DNA from: Pseudomonas monteilii
Lineage (GTDB): Bacteria > Pseudomonadota > Gammaproteobacteria > Pseudomonadales > Pseudomonadaceae
DNA: 64,000 nucleotides
Assembly: GCA_001534745.1 (NCBI GenBank)
Contig: CP013997.1
Span: 2,046,001-2,110,000 of the forward strand
Reading direction: 5' to 3'
Shown: one piece after another, positions 1 to 8,347 of the stretch
Numbering within the stretch: position 1 is the first letter of the stretch
How the letters are laid out: each line of letters begins with the position of its first letter
Translations under genes and position numbers: made by a program
Notes under the pieces: generated by a model
Seen by the model: the letters and a program-made list of their open reading frames with translations, nothing else
Database searches by the model: none
What the model was told of the DNA's origin: nothing

Positions 1-567
1 AATGATCAAGGCCTCATAGACTTGCAGGTCTGGATGATCGATTCGACCGCTGTACGCGCTACCCGAGCCTCCTCAAGCGCCGGGAAAAAGGGGGCTGAAG
101 AACCTGCCGATCATGCTGTAGGCCGCAGTCGCGGCGGGCTGACTACCAAGATCCATAGGCTGTGTGATGCCCAAGGTGTGCCGCTACGCTTCGTGCTTTC
201 CGGCGGTCAGGCCAGCGACATTGCTTAGGCTCAGCCGCTTTTGGACGACGTCAGTATCCCTTCGAGCGGTTAAGGTCGTCCGCGCAAGCGATGCAAGTGG
301 CTGCTTGCCGACAAAGGCTACGACTGCGAAGCGCTGCGCTGCTGCTGTGACGATTATCGGATGAAATTGGTCATTTCACTGCGCTCGATGAAGCGCAAAC
401 CCAGATCTGGCTTGCCCCGGTTGATTGACCGACCCAAGTACCGTAAACGCGACACCATCGAGCGTATGTTTGGCTGGCTGAAAGAGAACCGCCGGATCGT
501 CACGCGCTTCGACAAGCTCGCAAAAATCTACGCCGCCATCAAAAAAATTTGGTCGCGACATTACTAA
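1..567 (+). pseudogene. IS5-family transposase remnant (two in-frame stops, 5' end outside window)
   Basis: Frame 1 is open from the first base and reads as the catalytic half of an IS5-type (IS427-like) DDE transposase: MIDSTAVRA, then GRSRGGLTTKIH, then a LLADKGYD block, then ERMFGWLKENRRI. The frame is broken by TAG at 226-228 and TAA at 271-273 without any frame change, so two nonsense mutations inactivated it. The last residues (after FDKLAKIYAA) no longer match the usual family ending, so the 3' end is also altered. It sits directly against the first small gene of the accessory island, whose Shine-Dalgarno begins only 5 bp after the remnant ends. The family call is from recognisable motifs; the exact IS cannot be named. 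Confidence 0.85.
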
Positions 568-585
568 GGCTGGAGGGTGTTAGAG

Positions 586-1188
586 ATGAAAGTTTTTAAA
601 ATAGTTAATATGCCTACGAGAGGGGGTATTATTTTTGGAGGTGATGAGGCCTATGTGGACAGCTGGCCTAGAAATCCCGAAGGTCAAGACCTTACGCTTA
701 TGTTTACTTTGGAGTGCACGGTCCTCAAGGAAAAATTGCAAAGGAACGATTTGCCATCACACGGGGTTTTACATGTCTTCTCGACGTATGATCCTGAAGA
801 GTATTTTCTTGATCTAATCACTTATGATCAAGTGAGCCAAAAAAAGGATTCGCCTTCTTACACATTCGCTGTGCACTCGAATTCACAGAAAACTTGCAAG
901 TCACCGTGTGCATCAATACCTCTGCAGTATGCGGATCTTGTTGAAGAAACGATCGACGATGAAGAAATAAGTGTAGCCTCTCTATTTGCTGACTATGCAC
1001 CCATTGGCGCAATGGTGCCCAAAAATATAGAGCGCCACTATAATTTTTTGTGCCAGATATATTCTTCAGATTTTCCAAGCCCATACGAAAATGCTTTTTA
1101 TCTGACAGGCGGTGTCGGATACCTTTTGATAAATAAAAATCTTGGGGATGAAAAGGCTGATGGTTGCTTTTTCGTACAGGTTGCTTAG
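586..1188 (+). CDS. DUF1963/YwqG-like small protein, possible immunity protein
   Basis: This 200-residue protein is acidic and AT-rich in codon use compared with the chromosome further right. Start ATG 586 is chosen because GGAGGG at 572-577 lies 8 bp upstream; an in-frame GTG at 577 overlaps that site. Family-like features are the segment LPSHGVLHVFS near residues 57-67, which resembles the 'LP..G.L.FF' block of DUF1963/YwqG proteins, and a C-terminal GGVGYLLINKN...DGCFFVQV block matching the end of that fold. YwqG-type proteins occur widely as uncharacterised or immunity-like genes next to polymorphic toxins. No signal peptide or membrane segment is seen. Gene real: fairly sure; family: moderate; function: inferred only from the island context. 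Confidence 0.65.
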   Translation: MKVFKIVNMPTRGGIIFGGDEAYVDSWPRNPEGQDLTLMFTLECTVLKEKLQRNDLPSHGVLHVFSTYDPEEYFLDLITYDQVSQKKDSPSYTFAVHSNSQKTCKSPCASIPLQYADLVEETIDDEEISVASLFADYAPIGAMVPKNIERHYNFLCQIYSSDFPSPYENAFYLTGGVGYLLINKNLGDEKADGCFFVQVA

Positions 1189-1392
1189 CAAGGATGATAA
1201 GCAAAAGCTGATGAGGTTTTAGTATGCTCCTGTTGGGTGCAAGCTTTATGATGATCATCAAAAAATGTAATGGCTGGGTACAAAGCGTAAACCTTTATAG
1301 TGTGGCGCTGATAAGGGATCATCTCATAGGTAGTGCTTGTCGAAATCGAATAGCAGCCCAACAGTGTTGTAAATCGTCGTCAGGAGACAACC

Positions 1393-1986
1393 ATGATCCC
1401 AGATAAATTTACTTGTCTGTTAAGTAAGGTGAAATGCAAGTTTACAGTAGATACTGATGATTTGAAAAGTTTTAGAAATCTTAAGGCATGTGCTGTGAGG
1501 TGGTCTGCAGGCCCGAGCATTGCAATCATGCCGTACGGCCTAGAGCTTGCAGGATTATCTCCATCGCCACTAACTATCCAGGAGCCAAAAAACAAAAAAA
1601 ACTGTTTCAAATACTACTATGATCATGAGATTTTAGTTGGCGTTGACGTGTATGGGGCGGGCGGGGACCAAATAGAGTGGGAGGTTTTTCAGTTGGATGG
1701 AAATGAAAGCTTCTGCTTGCGCCTTGATGACGATGATGAGGTAATTCGCGTTTCTGGCGTTGTGTACAGCAATGGTCGCCCAGAAATAGCGTGCCGCTTT
1801 GAGGAAGATGGAGAGTATTGGTGTTATGAGTATGAGTACGAAAGAGATCAAGCTGTTTCTATGCGTGTGTATGCAACCAATAGCGCTCCAGGCACAAGAA
1901 TATATATTGATAAGAAAGCTGAAGAGCTGGTGGGTCTTTACTTCTATAATGGATCATCAAAGGTTTATGTGTATAGGCGTAATTAG
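1393..1986 (+). CDS. Hypothetical protein, AT-rich island gene
   Basis: A 197-residue protein with a good start: AGGAGA at 1382-1386 lies 6 bp before ATG 1393. It is rich in Asp, Glu and Tyr, with runs such as LDDDDEV and YWCYEYEYERD in the middle, and has beta-rich character (short alternating hydrophobic segments ending in VGLYFYNGSSKVYVYR). No transmembrane segment, signal peptide or catalytic motif is visible. I do not recognise the family. Its size, acidity, low GC and position among immunity-type genes suggest an immunity protein, but this is inference. It is separated from its neighbours by about 200 and 360 bp, so it is probably transcribed alone. Confidence 0.55.
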   Translation: MIPDKFTCLLSKVKCKFTVDTDDLKSFRNLKACAVRWSAGPSIAIMPYGLELAGLSPSPLTIQEPKNKKNCFKYYYDHEILVGVDVYGAGGDQIEWEVFQLDGNESFCLRLDDDDEVIRVSGVVYSNGRPEIACRFEEDGEYWCYEYEYERDQAVSMRVYATNSAPGTRIYIDKKAEELVGLYFYNGSSKVYVYRRN

Positions 1987-2344
1987 CTTTGGGCTTGGGT
2001 GATCTAAGGTTCGTATGAGCGGTCAGCCTCTTGATGCAAGTCAGTGCAACCGTGGTCTCGAAGCTGTTCGCGAGTGGGATATTTCAACAGTACCAGTCTG
2101 ACGACTCCAGTCATTGAGGCAAGCGACGGACGAGTCGTGAAAGGGGGTTATCTCCTGCAAGCGTGATGCGTATTGAAATGCGCTAAGCACCAAGCGGGAC
2201 TTGAAAAAGACTGTTAGCATGAGAAGTTGATCAGAGAGGCTCCGTTGGTGTTGATATGAAATTATGTTATGCCACTGGAAGGACTAGGGCCTGCCTCTAT
2301 TACGTGCGGTGTATACTGCGAAAGCTAGAATCTTGGAGGTTTTT
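1987..2344. other. Intergenic gap, no supported gene
   Basis: About 358 bp without a convincing gene. A 28-codon ORF (ATG 2015 to TGA 2101, containing GLEAVREWDIS) could be the tail of a degraded gene, but it is too short to support. The second half is plain, and no REP element is present, unlike the gaps after 21 kb. Confidence 0.5.
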
Positions 2345-2692
2345 GTGATAGTTAAAATGGATTGTGAATATGATAAAAGTGATGCTGAAAGTACTTTGAT
2401 AGCATTCATGCGTAATATGAACGCTTGGGAAGTTTATTTTTATACAGTTAAGATGGAAAACTTAAGAAAAGGTGTGCACAGTTTGGATATCTATTCGGAT
2501 CATGTAAATTGGCTGGAGGATATATTAAGGGAGTTTTCTGCAGAAAGTAAAATGAATTGGGGGCGGCTGAGCGACATGGGGTGCATACGGCCTGCCACTT
2601 ATAACGTGGATCGAGATGATATATTACTGTCATCAAGAGATGAGAGAAAATCAATGTTAGGTGGCAAACATTTTGCAGAAGAAGGTGGATAA
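2345..2692 (+). CDS. Hypothetical small acidic protein
   Basis: A 115-residue protein. GTG 2345 is taken as the start because TTGGAGG at 2333-2339 lies 5-6 bp upstream; an earlier in-frame GTG at 2309 lacks such a site and ATG 2357 is four codons later. Visible features are an amphipathic N-terminal half (ESTLIAFMRNMNAWEVYFY) and an aromatic/acidic middle (SDHVNWLEDILREF). There are no membrane segments. The stop overlaps the next start as TAATG at 2690-2694, so the two genes are translationally coupled. Family not recognised; an immunity role is plausible only from context. Confidence 0.55.
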   Translation: MIVKMDCEYDKSDAESTLIAFMRNMNAWEVYFYTVKMENLRKGVHSLDIYSDHVNWLEDILREFSAESKMNWGRLSDMGCIRPATYNVDRDDILLSSRDERKSMLGGKHFAEEGG

Positions 2693-3258
2693 TGAAGCGA
2701 AGTGCGCTGTTGGAGCTATTTGCACCGGGCATTGTATTGTTTGACCCTGTGCAGCTTGCGGGGTTTGTGAAAAGCAAAGGACTCGCTGACACCAATATAT
2801 TTAATGCTTTTTTGGCAGAGGAAACACTCGGGCAGCAGGCGATTGAACAGGGAGTGGTTGTTCCTATATGTCAAATTACAGAACAAGACTATTTTGTTTT
2901 TGCAGAGTCTCAAAGTAGAGAAATGGCTTGCTTGCCGGAGCCGGCGTTTACGTATTCGGGAATCCCTTTGTCAATAGTATCTGGTGTATTGGTCGTGTCA
3001 GATCTGAATGCGCTGCTTGATTGGGATGAGGGTTTTTTCCTGAATTACAAAGCCACGTATGAGTGTAGGTTGCCGAATAATGATTATATTGAGGTCGAGC
3101 CTGGGATTTACAGCTTGTCCATCAGAGGCTACACAGGGCTCCAACAGTGTAGTTCTGGGCAAGGGTATGGGCTCGAATTTTTCGCTGTTCCACGTCTGCC
3201 TGTGATTGCGGACGGTGCTGATGTGAGCGATCTGGATTTTGAACTGACGAGTCTTTGA
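2692..3258 (+). CDS. Hypothetical protein coupled to the upstream small gene
   Basis: A 188-residue protein starting at ATG 2692, which overlaps the upstream stop codon (TAATG), with AAGGTGG a few bases upstream. The N-terminal half is hydrophobic/helical (LLELFAPGIVLFDPVQLAGFV), the C-terminal half is beta-like and acidic, ending in ADVSDLDFELTSL. No signal peptide, transmembrane helix or catalytic motif is evident. Family not recognised. Pairing with the 115-residue gene suggests that the two products act together or were inherited as a cassette. Codon use is AT-rich like the rest of 0.6-3.6 kb. Confidence 0.6.
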   Translation: MKRSALLELFAPGIVLFDPVQLAGFVKSKGLADTNIFNAFLAEETLGQQAIEQGVVVPICQITEQDYFVFAESQSREMACLPEPAFTYSGIPLSIVSGVLVVSDLNALLDWDEGFFLNYKATYECRLPNNDYIEVEPGIYSLSIRGYTGLQQCSSGQGYGLEFFAVPRLPVIADGADVSDLDFELTSL

Positions 3259-3605
3259 ATGCTACAGTCCTGACGCTTATTAGCACCACTGGGCATAGCT
3301 ATATGGATAAGGACATGACACGGAACGCCTTACGTCCACTGATTACGCTTCCTGAAAATCCTGTTGAAGCAGGCGCAAGACAGGTCTGGCCTAAGATCAA
3401 ACCTGGTCTGCCGTTTCCTGCTAACCATGAGGAGTTTGATTATTATGTGAAAGTTCAAGGCTTGAGTTATAGGGTTTCGGGCCAGCCATGTGTCGAGGTG
3501 GTGAGGTCAGCGCTGAAGCAGAAGCCCGAAGCTACCCTTACAGAATACACTGCGGCGTTGAATTATTACGCAGATCACGATACCGTCATGGGCGAGGGCT
3601 TTTAA
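3255..3605 (+). CDS. Short ORF before imm22; possible displaced toxin tip or degraded gene
   Basis: The open frame of 116 codons begins at a TTG overlapping the preceding stop; ATG 3303 is an alternative start but has no clear Shine-Dalgarno. The predicted protein lacks a convincing N-terminus and reads like the end of a larger protein (LPENPVEAGARQVWPKIKPGLPFPANHEEFDYYVKVQG...YYADHDTVMGEGF). It ends 28 bp before an Imm22 gene, the usual order for a toxin C-terminal domain followed by its immunity gene. I do not recognise a toxin family, and no catalytic motif is certain. It could equally be a small independent gene. Confidence 0.4.
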   Translation: MNATVLTLISTTGHSYMDKDMTRNALRPLITLPENPVEAGARQVWPKIKPGLPFPANHEEFDYYVKVQGLSYRVSGQPCVEVVRSALKQKPEATLTEYTAALNYYADHDTVMGEGF

Positions 3606-3633
3606 GTTTCATCATCTAGGCGAGGTCGACAAA

Positions 3634-4044
3634 ATGGATGCTTATGACATCGAGCGGTATCAGAAGATTCATGTGTGGGTAGGAAGCAATTTCTCTCCAG
3701 AAGAAGAGTATCTGAAATATTTCGAACTGGACTATACAGCCGATCTAGGCGATCCGGATTATAAAGTTTGTGGCTTTTGCAGGGACATCGGAACCGATTG
3801 GTATGATGAAGACTTTATCGGTATTATCCCTCGCAGAGAGCAGGAGATGAGTTTGGACGAAATTCTCTCAGAGTCATCTGTCGATCCTAGTGAGAAAAGC
3901 GCTTTGAAAACCGCCTGCCTGACGTTAGGCATAAACAAAGCCAACGCCATATTTTGGTATTCAGATGGCGGCACAGTGATTGCTGAGCCGATCCGGTCAG
4001 AGTATAACGGGTTACGCTATGTTGGGCTGTTTGAAGGGAATTGA
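3634..4044 (+). CDS. Immunity 22 (Imm22) family protein, copy 1
   Basis: A 136-residue acidic protein matching the Imm22 pattern along its whole length: an N-terminal KIHVWVGSNF block, the aromatic stretch EEYLKYFELDY, a VCGFCRDIG segment with two cysteines, the motif WYDEDFIGI, then a helix (SLDEIL...) and the C-terminal NGLRYVGLFEGN. Imm22 proteins are cytoplasmic antidotes encoded next to polymorphic toxins and are recognised by family membership rather than catalysis. GAGG lies about 10 bp before ATG 3634. A second copy follows at 4209. No intact cognate toxin is visible in the window; the short ORF just upstream is the only candidate remnant. Confidence 0.88.
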   Translation: MDAYDIERYQKIHVWVGSNFSPEEEYLKYFELDYTADLGDPDYKVCGFCRDIGTDWYDEDFIGIIPRREQEMSLDEILSESSVDPSEKSALKTACLTLGINKANAIFWYSDGGTVIAEPIRSEYNGLRYVGLFEGN

Positions 4045-4208
4045 ATAGGGAGAAGCGTACGGTTGTGTGACTTGAAATGCTTGGTGTTAGTTGCTCTTCA
4101 AGGTGTGTCGGTGTGTGCTTCAACGAGAGGAAGATGTTTAAGGCAATCTGGTGGAATGCCTGCGTCAGCATACCAAGGCGTGTATCAAATATACATCGGG
4201 AGGTAAAA

Positions 4209-4622
4209 ATGGAGCCGGACACACTGGAACAGTATGACAAGGTGCACGTATGGGTGGGTACGAATTTTTTGCCTGAAGGAGAATACCTGAGTTATTTCGA
4301 ACTGGATTACTCAGTTGATATCGATGATCCTGCCTACCAAGTGTGCGGGTTTTGCAAAGACCTTGGCGTTTCTTGGTATGACGAGGACTTCATGGGGATC
4401 ATGCAACGCAAGCCAGTGGAGGTCAGCCTCGATGAACTGCTGGTCGATTCAGCTGTTGACCGCGACCGTTTGCCCGATCTCAAAGCCCAATGCATGCATC
4501 TGGGTATTTTCAAGGCCAATACCATTCTATGGTACTCCGATGGGAGCGTGGAGGTCTCTGATACACCAGGCAAGCTCTATAATGGCTTGCAGTACATAGG
4601 CTTGTATGATGGAGAATCGTAG
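4209..4622 (+). CDS. Immunity 22 (Imm22) family protein, copy 2
   Basis: A 137-residue paralogue of the gene at 3634, with the same ordered blocks: KVHVWVGTNF, GEYLSYFELDY, VCGFCKDLG, WYDEDFMGI, SLDELL and NGLQYIGLYDG. The open frame extends back to 4077, but ATG 4209 is preferred because GGGAGGT at 4198-4204 precedes it by 4 bp and homology with copy 1 begins there. Differences between the copies concentrate in the helix after the WYDEDF motif and in the stretch before the C-terminal NGL block, as expected if the copies protect against different toxin variants. Likely cytoplasmic; cognate toxin not present. Confidence 0.87.
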   Translation: MEPDTLEQYDKVHVWVGTNFLPEGEYLSYFELDYSVDIDDPAYQVCGFCKDLGVSWYDEDFMGIMQRKPVEVSLDELLVDSAVDRDRLPDLKAQCMHLGIFKANTILWYSDGSVEVSDTPGKLYNGLQYIGLYDGES

Positions 4623-4805
4623 CGTGTGCTGAAAGACCATACGTTGACCTGCTGATTCACGGCTGCATCTAGGCTATGAACACGGCGCTCACGTACGCTT
4701 TTCGCCTGTCAGACTGTCCGTTGTGCGCCTGCAGTGCGGTTCCTCTCTTGAAGAAGGTTCAGGGCAGAGGGGGTGGGCTGGAGAAATATCTTGAAAGGAA
4801 TGACC

Positions 4806-5822
4806 ATGCATGGCAAAAAAGTTCAGTACATAACCACTAATGATTCAAGAGTGATTGCGAACGCTGTTCTCAAAGTGTCGGGAGTCGACATTGCCATGGC
4901 AGATTTCGATGCTGCAGAATTTGGCAGTGTGCAGAGAAAAGCACTGCTCAGTTGGAGCAGGGAAGAACAAGGTACCTACTATGGCGCCGCTGTGCGCAGC
5001 TCGAAGATCTCAGAGCGGGCACTGGATATCGAAGTGCGGGTGCCAGGGGACGTCAGTATAGACCTTGGCCCAGAAGAACTGGTCCTGGACAGTGGCCTGA
5101 TTGTTCAAGGTCGCTATGTGCTGTCAGTCGAAATCTACTTGGACATCCCATTGAAACATTTCGGCGAAGTCCCGGATCATATCAAGCCTCTATTGAAGTA
5201 CTCCCAGATTTTCCACGTTATCATCAGGCTTAGACGAGCGAGTGACCTGCCGTTGTGCATAAGCAAGGGACGAAATCCGGTGTACAACAGTTATGGCCAG
5301 CTGGGATTTTTCATAGCTGATCTTGAAAAAATGAACGCCTACATCATTTCCAGAGTGGGCGAAGGCGAAATCAATTTAAAAGACGCTTTTTGTGAGACTG
5401 AACTCGCTAACGAGTTATTCGAAGAGGGGCTTTTGATACTGGTGTGGGGCATGACGCCTACGGCATATTACGTATATGGGCTGGACAGTGCCGACGACAG
5501 AAATTTGGTACCAAGCATAGAACAGCCTCAGTTTACCGGCACGTACAAATTCAGGTCCGACGTACAGCATCCAAGCGTGGTGCCTGGAGAATATCTGCTT
5601 AACTGGCCTGCCTGCCTGAGTTCCGATTTTCCGAAAATGACGCTCGCTGGCAAGTGCGAATGGGTCCGCGTCGACGTGCACGTCATGGGCTATTATTACA
5701 TGGGTATTGGCACGGGGCCGAATTTCCCTGTCATCACGGCTTATCGGAGTGAGGGCATCGACACCGGGCAGCCGTTGCTCATGGTCGATATGGCATATGC
5801 TACGCCACAGTTGTGCTTCTGA
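4806..5822 (+). CDS. Hypothetical 338-residue protein in immunity island
   Basis: The largest gene of the island. ATG 4806 is preferred because AAAGGA ends 6 bp upstream; ATGs at 4773 and 4800 are in frame but badly placed for it. The protein is soluble-looking and beta-rich, with a middle block IYLDIPLKHFGEVPDHIKP, repeated short hydrophobic strands and a C-terminal region VRVDVHVMGYYYMGIGTGPN. No signal peptide, membrane helix, nucleotide-binding loop or nuclease motif is evident. Family not recognised. Placement between Imm22 and DUF4303 genes hints at an immunity or toxin-associated role, but nothing in the sequence proves it. Confidence 0.6.
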   Translation: MHGKKVQYITTNDSRVIANAVLKVSGVDIAMADFDAAEFGSVQRKALLSWSREEQGTYYGAAVRSSKISERALDIEVRVPGDVSIDLGPEELVLDSGLIVQGRYVLSVEIYLDIPLKHFGEVPDHIKPLLKYSQIFHVIIRLRRASDLPLCISKGRNPVYNSYGQLGFFIADLEKMNAYIISRVGEGEINLKDAFCETELANELFEEGLLILVWGMTPTAYYVYGLDSADDRNLVPSIEQPQFTGTYKFRSDVQHPSVVPGEYLLNWPACLSSDFPKMTLAGKCEWVRVDVHVMGYYYMGIGTGPNFPVITAYRSEGIDTGQPLLMVDMAYATPQLCF

Positions 5823-6074
5823 CCAAGCTGATTTCAGGGGTGCATGGTAAGCGATTACGGTCACTGCGATCTGTGCACAAACGTGAATGTGTTTATTGAT
5901 CGAAGGCATGAGGAAGCGAAAAGTTCAGCGGTCAAGGACAATAGGGCGACGCGTGCCGCTCAGAGGTGAGTCGATACGGTTCTTCAGTGAACCTGGTGGT
6001 ACTCGTAGACTAACACATGATAAAGTGCATCACAGGTTTGCGCTGAGACGTTAATGCACACAGAGAGATTGACA

Positions 6075-6605
6075 ATGGATTGGGATGGTCTCAAGGAACA
6101 CATTGCAGACGCTGTAATACAATCATTGCCTGAGTTGCTGGCCGCGCATTCAGGCGAGCACGTCTATGCGATTGCCTTGTACACGGACTCCAGTGCCATG
6201 ACGGTAGCATTGGCAGCAAATTCCTGGGAGGCACTGGAGATCAAACTAAGGGCAGAAGATGAACTGGATCGCCAAGATCTGGAAGCTGCCTATACGTGGG
6301 CGACTTCTGAGTGGGTCTATGAAGGGTGGGGCGGACAACACTTCGAACCTGTCTGTGAGCGTTTAAGGGAATCAGAGGCGCGTAGTGATTTCGACACCTT
6401 CAAGCAAACAGTGATCTCCTGCATGGTAGAAGCTCTTGAATGTGTCAGTAGAAAAGGGATTTTCGAGTCGATCTGTCATGTCAGGCCGATTCTATTCGTC
6501 AGTATGACTGACGATAACGCTGCCGAGGGCATTGAGAATTCATCGGCAAGAATGCTGAACTCGAATGAAGTGCTACACAAATTTCTGGCCCGGTATCAGG
6601 TGTGA
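6075..6605 (+). CDS. DUF4303 domain-containing protein
   Basis: A 176-residue protein resembling the DUF4303 family: MDWDGLKEHIADA at the start, then HVYAIALYTDSSAMTVALAANSWEAL, and the aromatic/acidic WATSEWVYEGWGGQHF block, followed by a helical C-terminus (DFDTFKQTVISCMVEALECV). ATG 6075 is chosen over 6054 because GAGAG lies 8 bp upstream and the family starts with this tryptophan-containing helix. DUF4303 proteins are small, cytoplasmic, of unknown biochemical role, and often lie beside polymorphic toxin or SUKH genes. It stands alone with gaps of about 250 and 220 bp on either side. Confidence 0.72.
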   Translation: MDWDGLKEHIADAVIQSLPELLAAHSGEHVYAIALYTDSSAMTVALAANSWEALEIKLRAEDELDRQDLEAAYTWATSEWVYEGWGGQHFEPVCERLRESEARSDFDTFKQTVISCMVEALECVSRKGIFESICHVRPILFVSMTDDNAAEGIENSSARMLNSNEVLHKFLARYQV

Positions 6606-6823
6606 TGGACCACGCTCAAGATTTTTTGATGTTGGCTAACGCTTTCTGACTGATCTCGAGCTTTTCTACAGCTTAAAACGTGAGCTACCCTATGAGCTTC
6701 TTTTGTCTTGTAGCTCACGGGCAGTGCTAGAGAAAGACTCGGTCATGGATATATTCAGGCTGCCGTATACTCCAGAGGTGACCCCTTCGCCTTTGGAGGC
6801 GACAGAACCCTTAAGGATGAAAA

Positions 6824-7294
6824 ATGAGCTATCTTGACACATTGGCTTTTGAAATACAGGCGAGTGGTGAAGAACCTGCTTATTCGGGCGGCGCTGCAGA
6901 CGGCATGATTGCGCAGTTTGAAGAAGCATTGGGCGTAGCATTTCCCGACGCTTACAAATACTTTCTCAAGACATACGGTGCTTTGTCATTTGCTGGCGAT
7001 ACGTATTATGGGATCACGGGAAGCGGCCTGACGGCCAGGGAGGTGCCCTGTGTGGCGTTCGCCACTCAAACCGCTCGCAGGGAAGGCGATGCCGATAGTT
7101 CCATGATCGTGATCATGACGTCCGGTTATGGTCCGATCTATTCCATTGATACTTCGATCATAGGGGGGACGGGTGAGCCCGTCATAATCGAGACACCGCT
7201 TTCATTCAAACGCACTGGCGAGAAGATCATTATTTACCAAAGTTTCGAAGCGTTTTTCACGGATATGATTCGAAGCGCTATCCGGGAGCTTTGA
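6824..7294 (+). CDS. SMI1/KNR4 (SUKH) family immunity-type protein
   Basis: A 156-residue SUKH-fold protein. The family signature is the helix-strand block IAQFEEALGVAFPDAYKYFLKTYGALSF at residues 29-56, corresponding to 'e..lg..lP..y..fl..nGg', followed by the beta-rich centre and a closing helix YQSFEAFFTDMI. SUKH proteins are common immunity proteins against nuclease and other polymorphic toxins and act in the cytoplasm. AAGGA at 6813-6817 lies 6 bp before ATG 6824. It is the most divergent of the three SUKH genes here; the other two (8348 and 8973) are closer to each other. Confidence 0.85.
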   Translation: MSYLDTLAFEIQASGEEPAYSGGAADGMIAQFEEALGVAFPDAYKYFLKTYGALSFAGDTYYGITGSGLTAREVPCVAFATQTARREGDADSSMIVIMTSGYGPIYSIDTSIIGGTGEPVIIETPLSFKRTGEKIIIYQSFEAFFTDMIRSAIREL

Positions 7295-7423
7295 GGTCTT
7301 GGATACGCTTGCCGTTTCAAGCAAAAAGCGCTGGCTTTCGGTCAGGGCCGTTCGCGTCCATAACTCAATCGTCGACATAGATACATGCCTCTCTTGCCTT
7401 CTAATGCCAGAGAGGAAGCGGCA

Positions 7424-7756
7424 ATGAGCACTTCAGATAAAGGGGAAATTATGCAGACTTTCAATGGTTTCGAGGCATTGCTACGTCATGTCGATCGACT
7501 GCCTGAGACAGGCTGGATCTTTGTTGAGGGCAATGGGGATTTTGAATCTCCCAGTTCGATCATGGCGGCCACCTACTATTTGGCAGACACCGAAGTTGAA
7601 GAAATCACTCTGGAAAAGAGTAAAAGAACATTTGTGGAAGCCCCTACTCTACAGGATATCGTGTCCACTCTAGACCTGAGGCCGACTACTCAGCAGGTGA
7701 GTGACTATATAGAGGCGGTAATCTATTATCGTGTCAATGACGATTTTCTCGACTGA
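7424..7756 (+). CDS. Small protein resembling DUF7716
   Basis: A 110-residue acidic protein. ATG 7424 has GAGGAAG 6 bp upstream; ATG 7451 (AGGGGA upstream) is nearly as good. The pattern LPETGWIF near the N-terminus, PTLQDIVSTLDLRP in the second half and the ending AVIYYRVNDDFLD resembles a family I remember as DUF7716 (LP..W.., a 'LQDIV' helix, then YY..DAF at the C-terminus). Members are small uncharacterised proteins frequently near immunity genes. Family call is from memory and moderate; function unknown. Confidence 0.55.
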   Translation: MSTSDKGEIMQTFNGFEALLRHVDRLPETGWIFVEGNGDFESPSSIMAATYYLADTEVEEITLEKSKRTFVEAPTLQDIVSTLDLRPTTQQVSDYIEAVIYYRVNDDFLD

Positions 7757-7871
7757 TAGAGAGCATCCAGCGCCAGCGCCATGCTTCGAACGGTACCCCT
7801 TCGACTGGACGGCGCGTGCTTTCGGCTCGCTGTTGAGATGTATTCAACATTGGAAGCAACAAAGGACCGTG

Positions 7872-8246
7872 ATGAAACAATACACGAGGGTTGACGTAGA
7901 GCGCAGGATACACACCGAGGGTTTCTTTGAGGCTGTCATTGCGAGCGTGGAGGACTGGAATGCGCTGCTCGCTCAGCGCGACGACGAACGTTTCGATACC
8001 GAATGGTGTTCTTCGTACCAGGCCCTGCTAAACATTCCATACCGGTCCCTCGAAGATGAGGAGGCGGCTGCAAGGTTTCGGGAGCATGTGTTCAAAAAGG
8101 TATTTGCCCTAACAGGAAGCTCAGAGGTGTCTGGGTATATCTCCGATGATTTCGGTTTGATCATGGACGCTGTTCTGAAGGCGTCCGATAACGCCTGGGC
8201 AAGCCTGATGTTCAGTAATTATATCGAAGGGGTGTTCCCTCATTGA
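7872..8246 (+). CDS. Hypothetical 124-residue protein
   Basis: The open frame extends back to 7731, overlapping the previous gene, but ATG 7872 is chosen because AAAGGA lies 5 bp upstream and the extra N-terminus looks non-coding. The protein is mostly helical and acidic (EDWNALLAQRDDERFDTEW, DEEAAARFREHVFKKVFAL, ISDDFGLIMDAVLKASDNAW). No membrane segment or known motif is seen. It is one of the run of small genes here in the same direction, consistent with another immunity-type gene, but the family is not recognised. Confidence 0.5.
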   Translation: MKQYTRVDVERRIHTEGFFEAVIASVEDWNALLAQRDDERFDTEWCSSYQALLNIPYRSLEDEEAAARFREHVFKKVFALTGSSEVSGYISDDFGLIMDAVLKASDNAWASLMFSNYIEGVFPH

Positions 8247-8347
8247 TCGTGTGTCTCGCCCATGGAAAGCCATGTCATCCCGCGTCACGTATTGCGCCCT
8301 TCAGGCCCCTGTGGCAACGTGTTCATCCCGACAGTTTCGGTATACCC

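Noticed and set aside
2015-2101. 28-codon ORF in the gap after the 1393 gene
   Set aside because: Too short and without start signals or known homologue to support as a gene.
4077-4208. Upstream extension of the second Imm22 protein
   Set aside because: The extra residues do not fit the family, and a good ribosome site stands right before ATG 4209.
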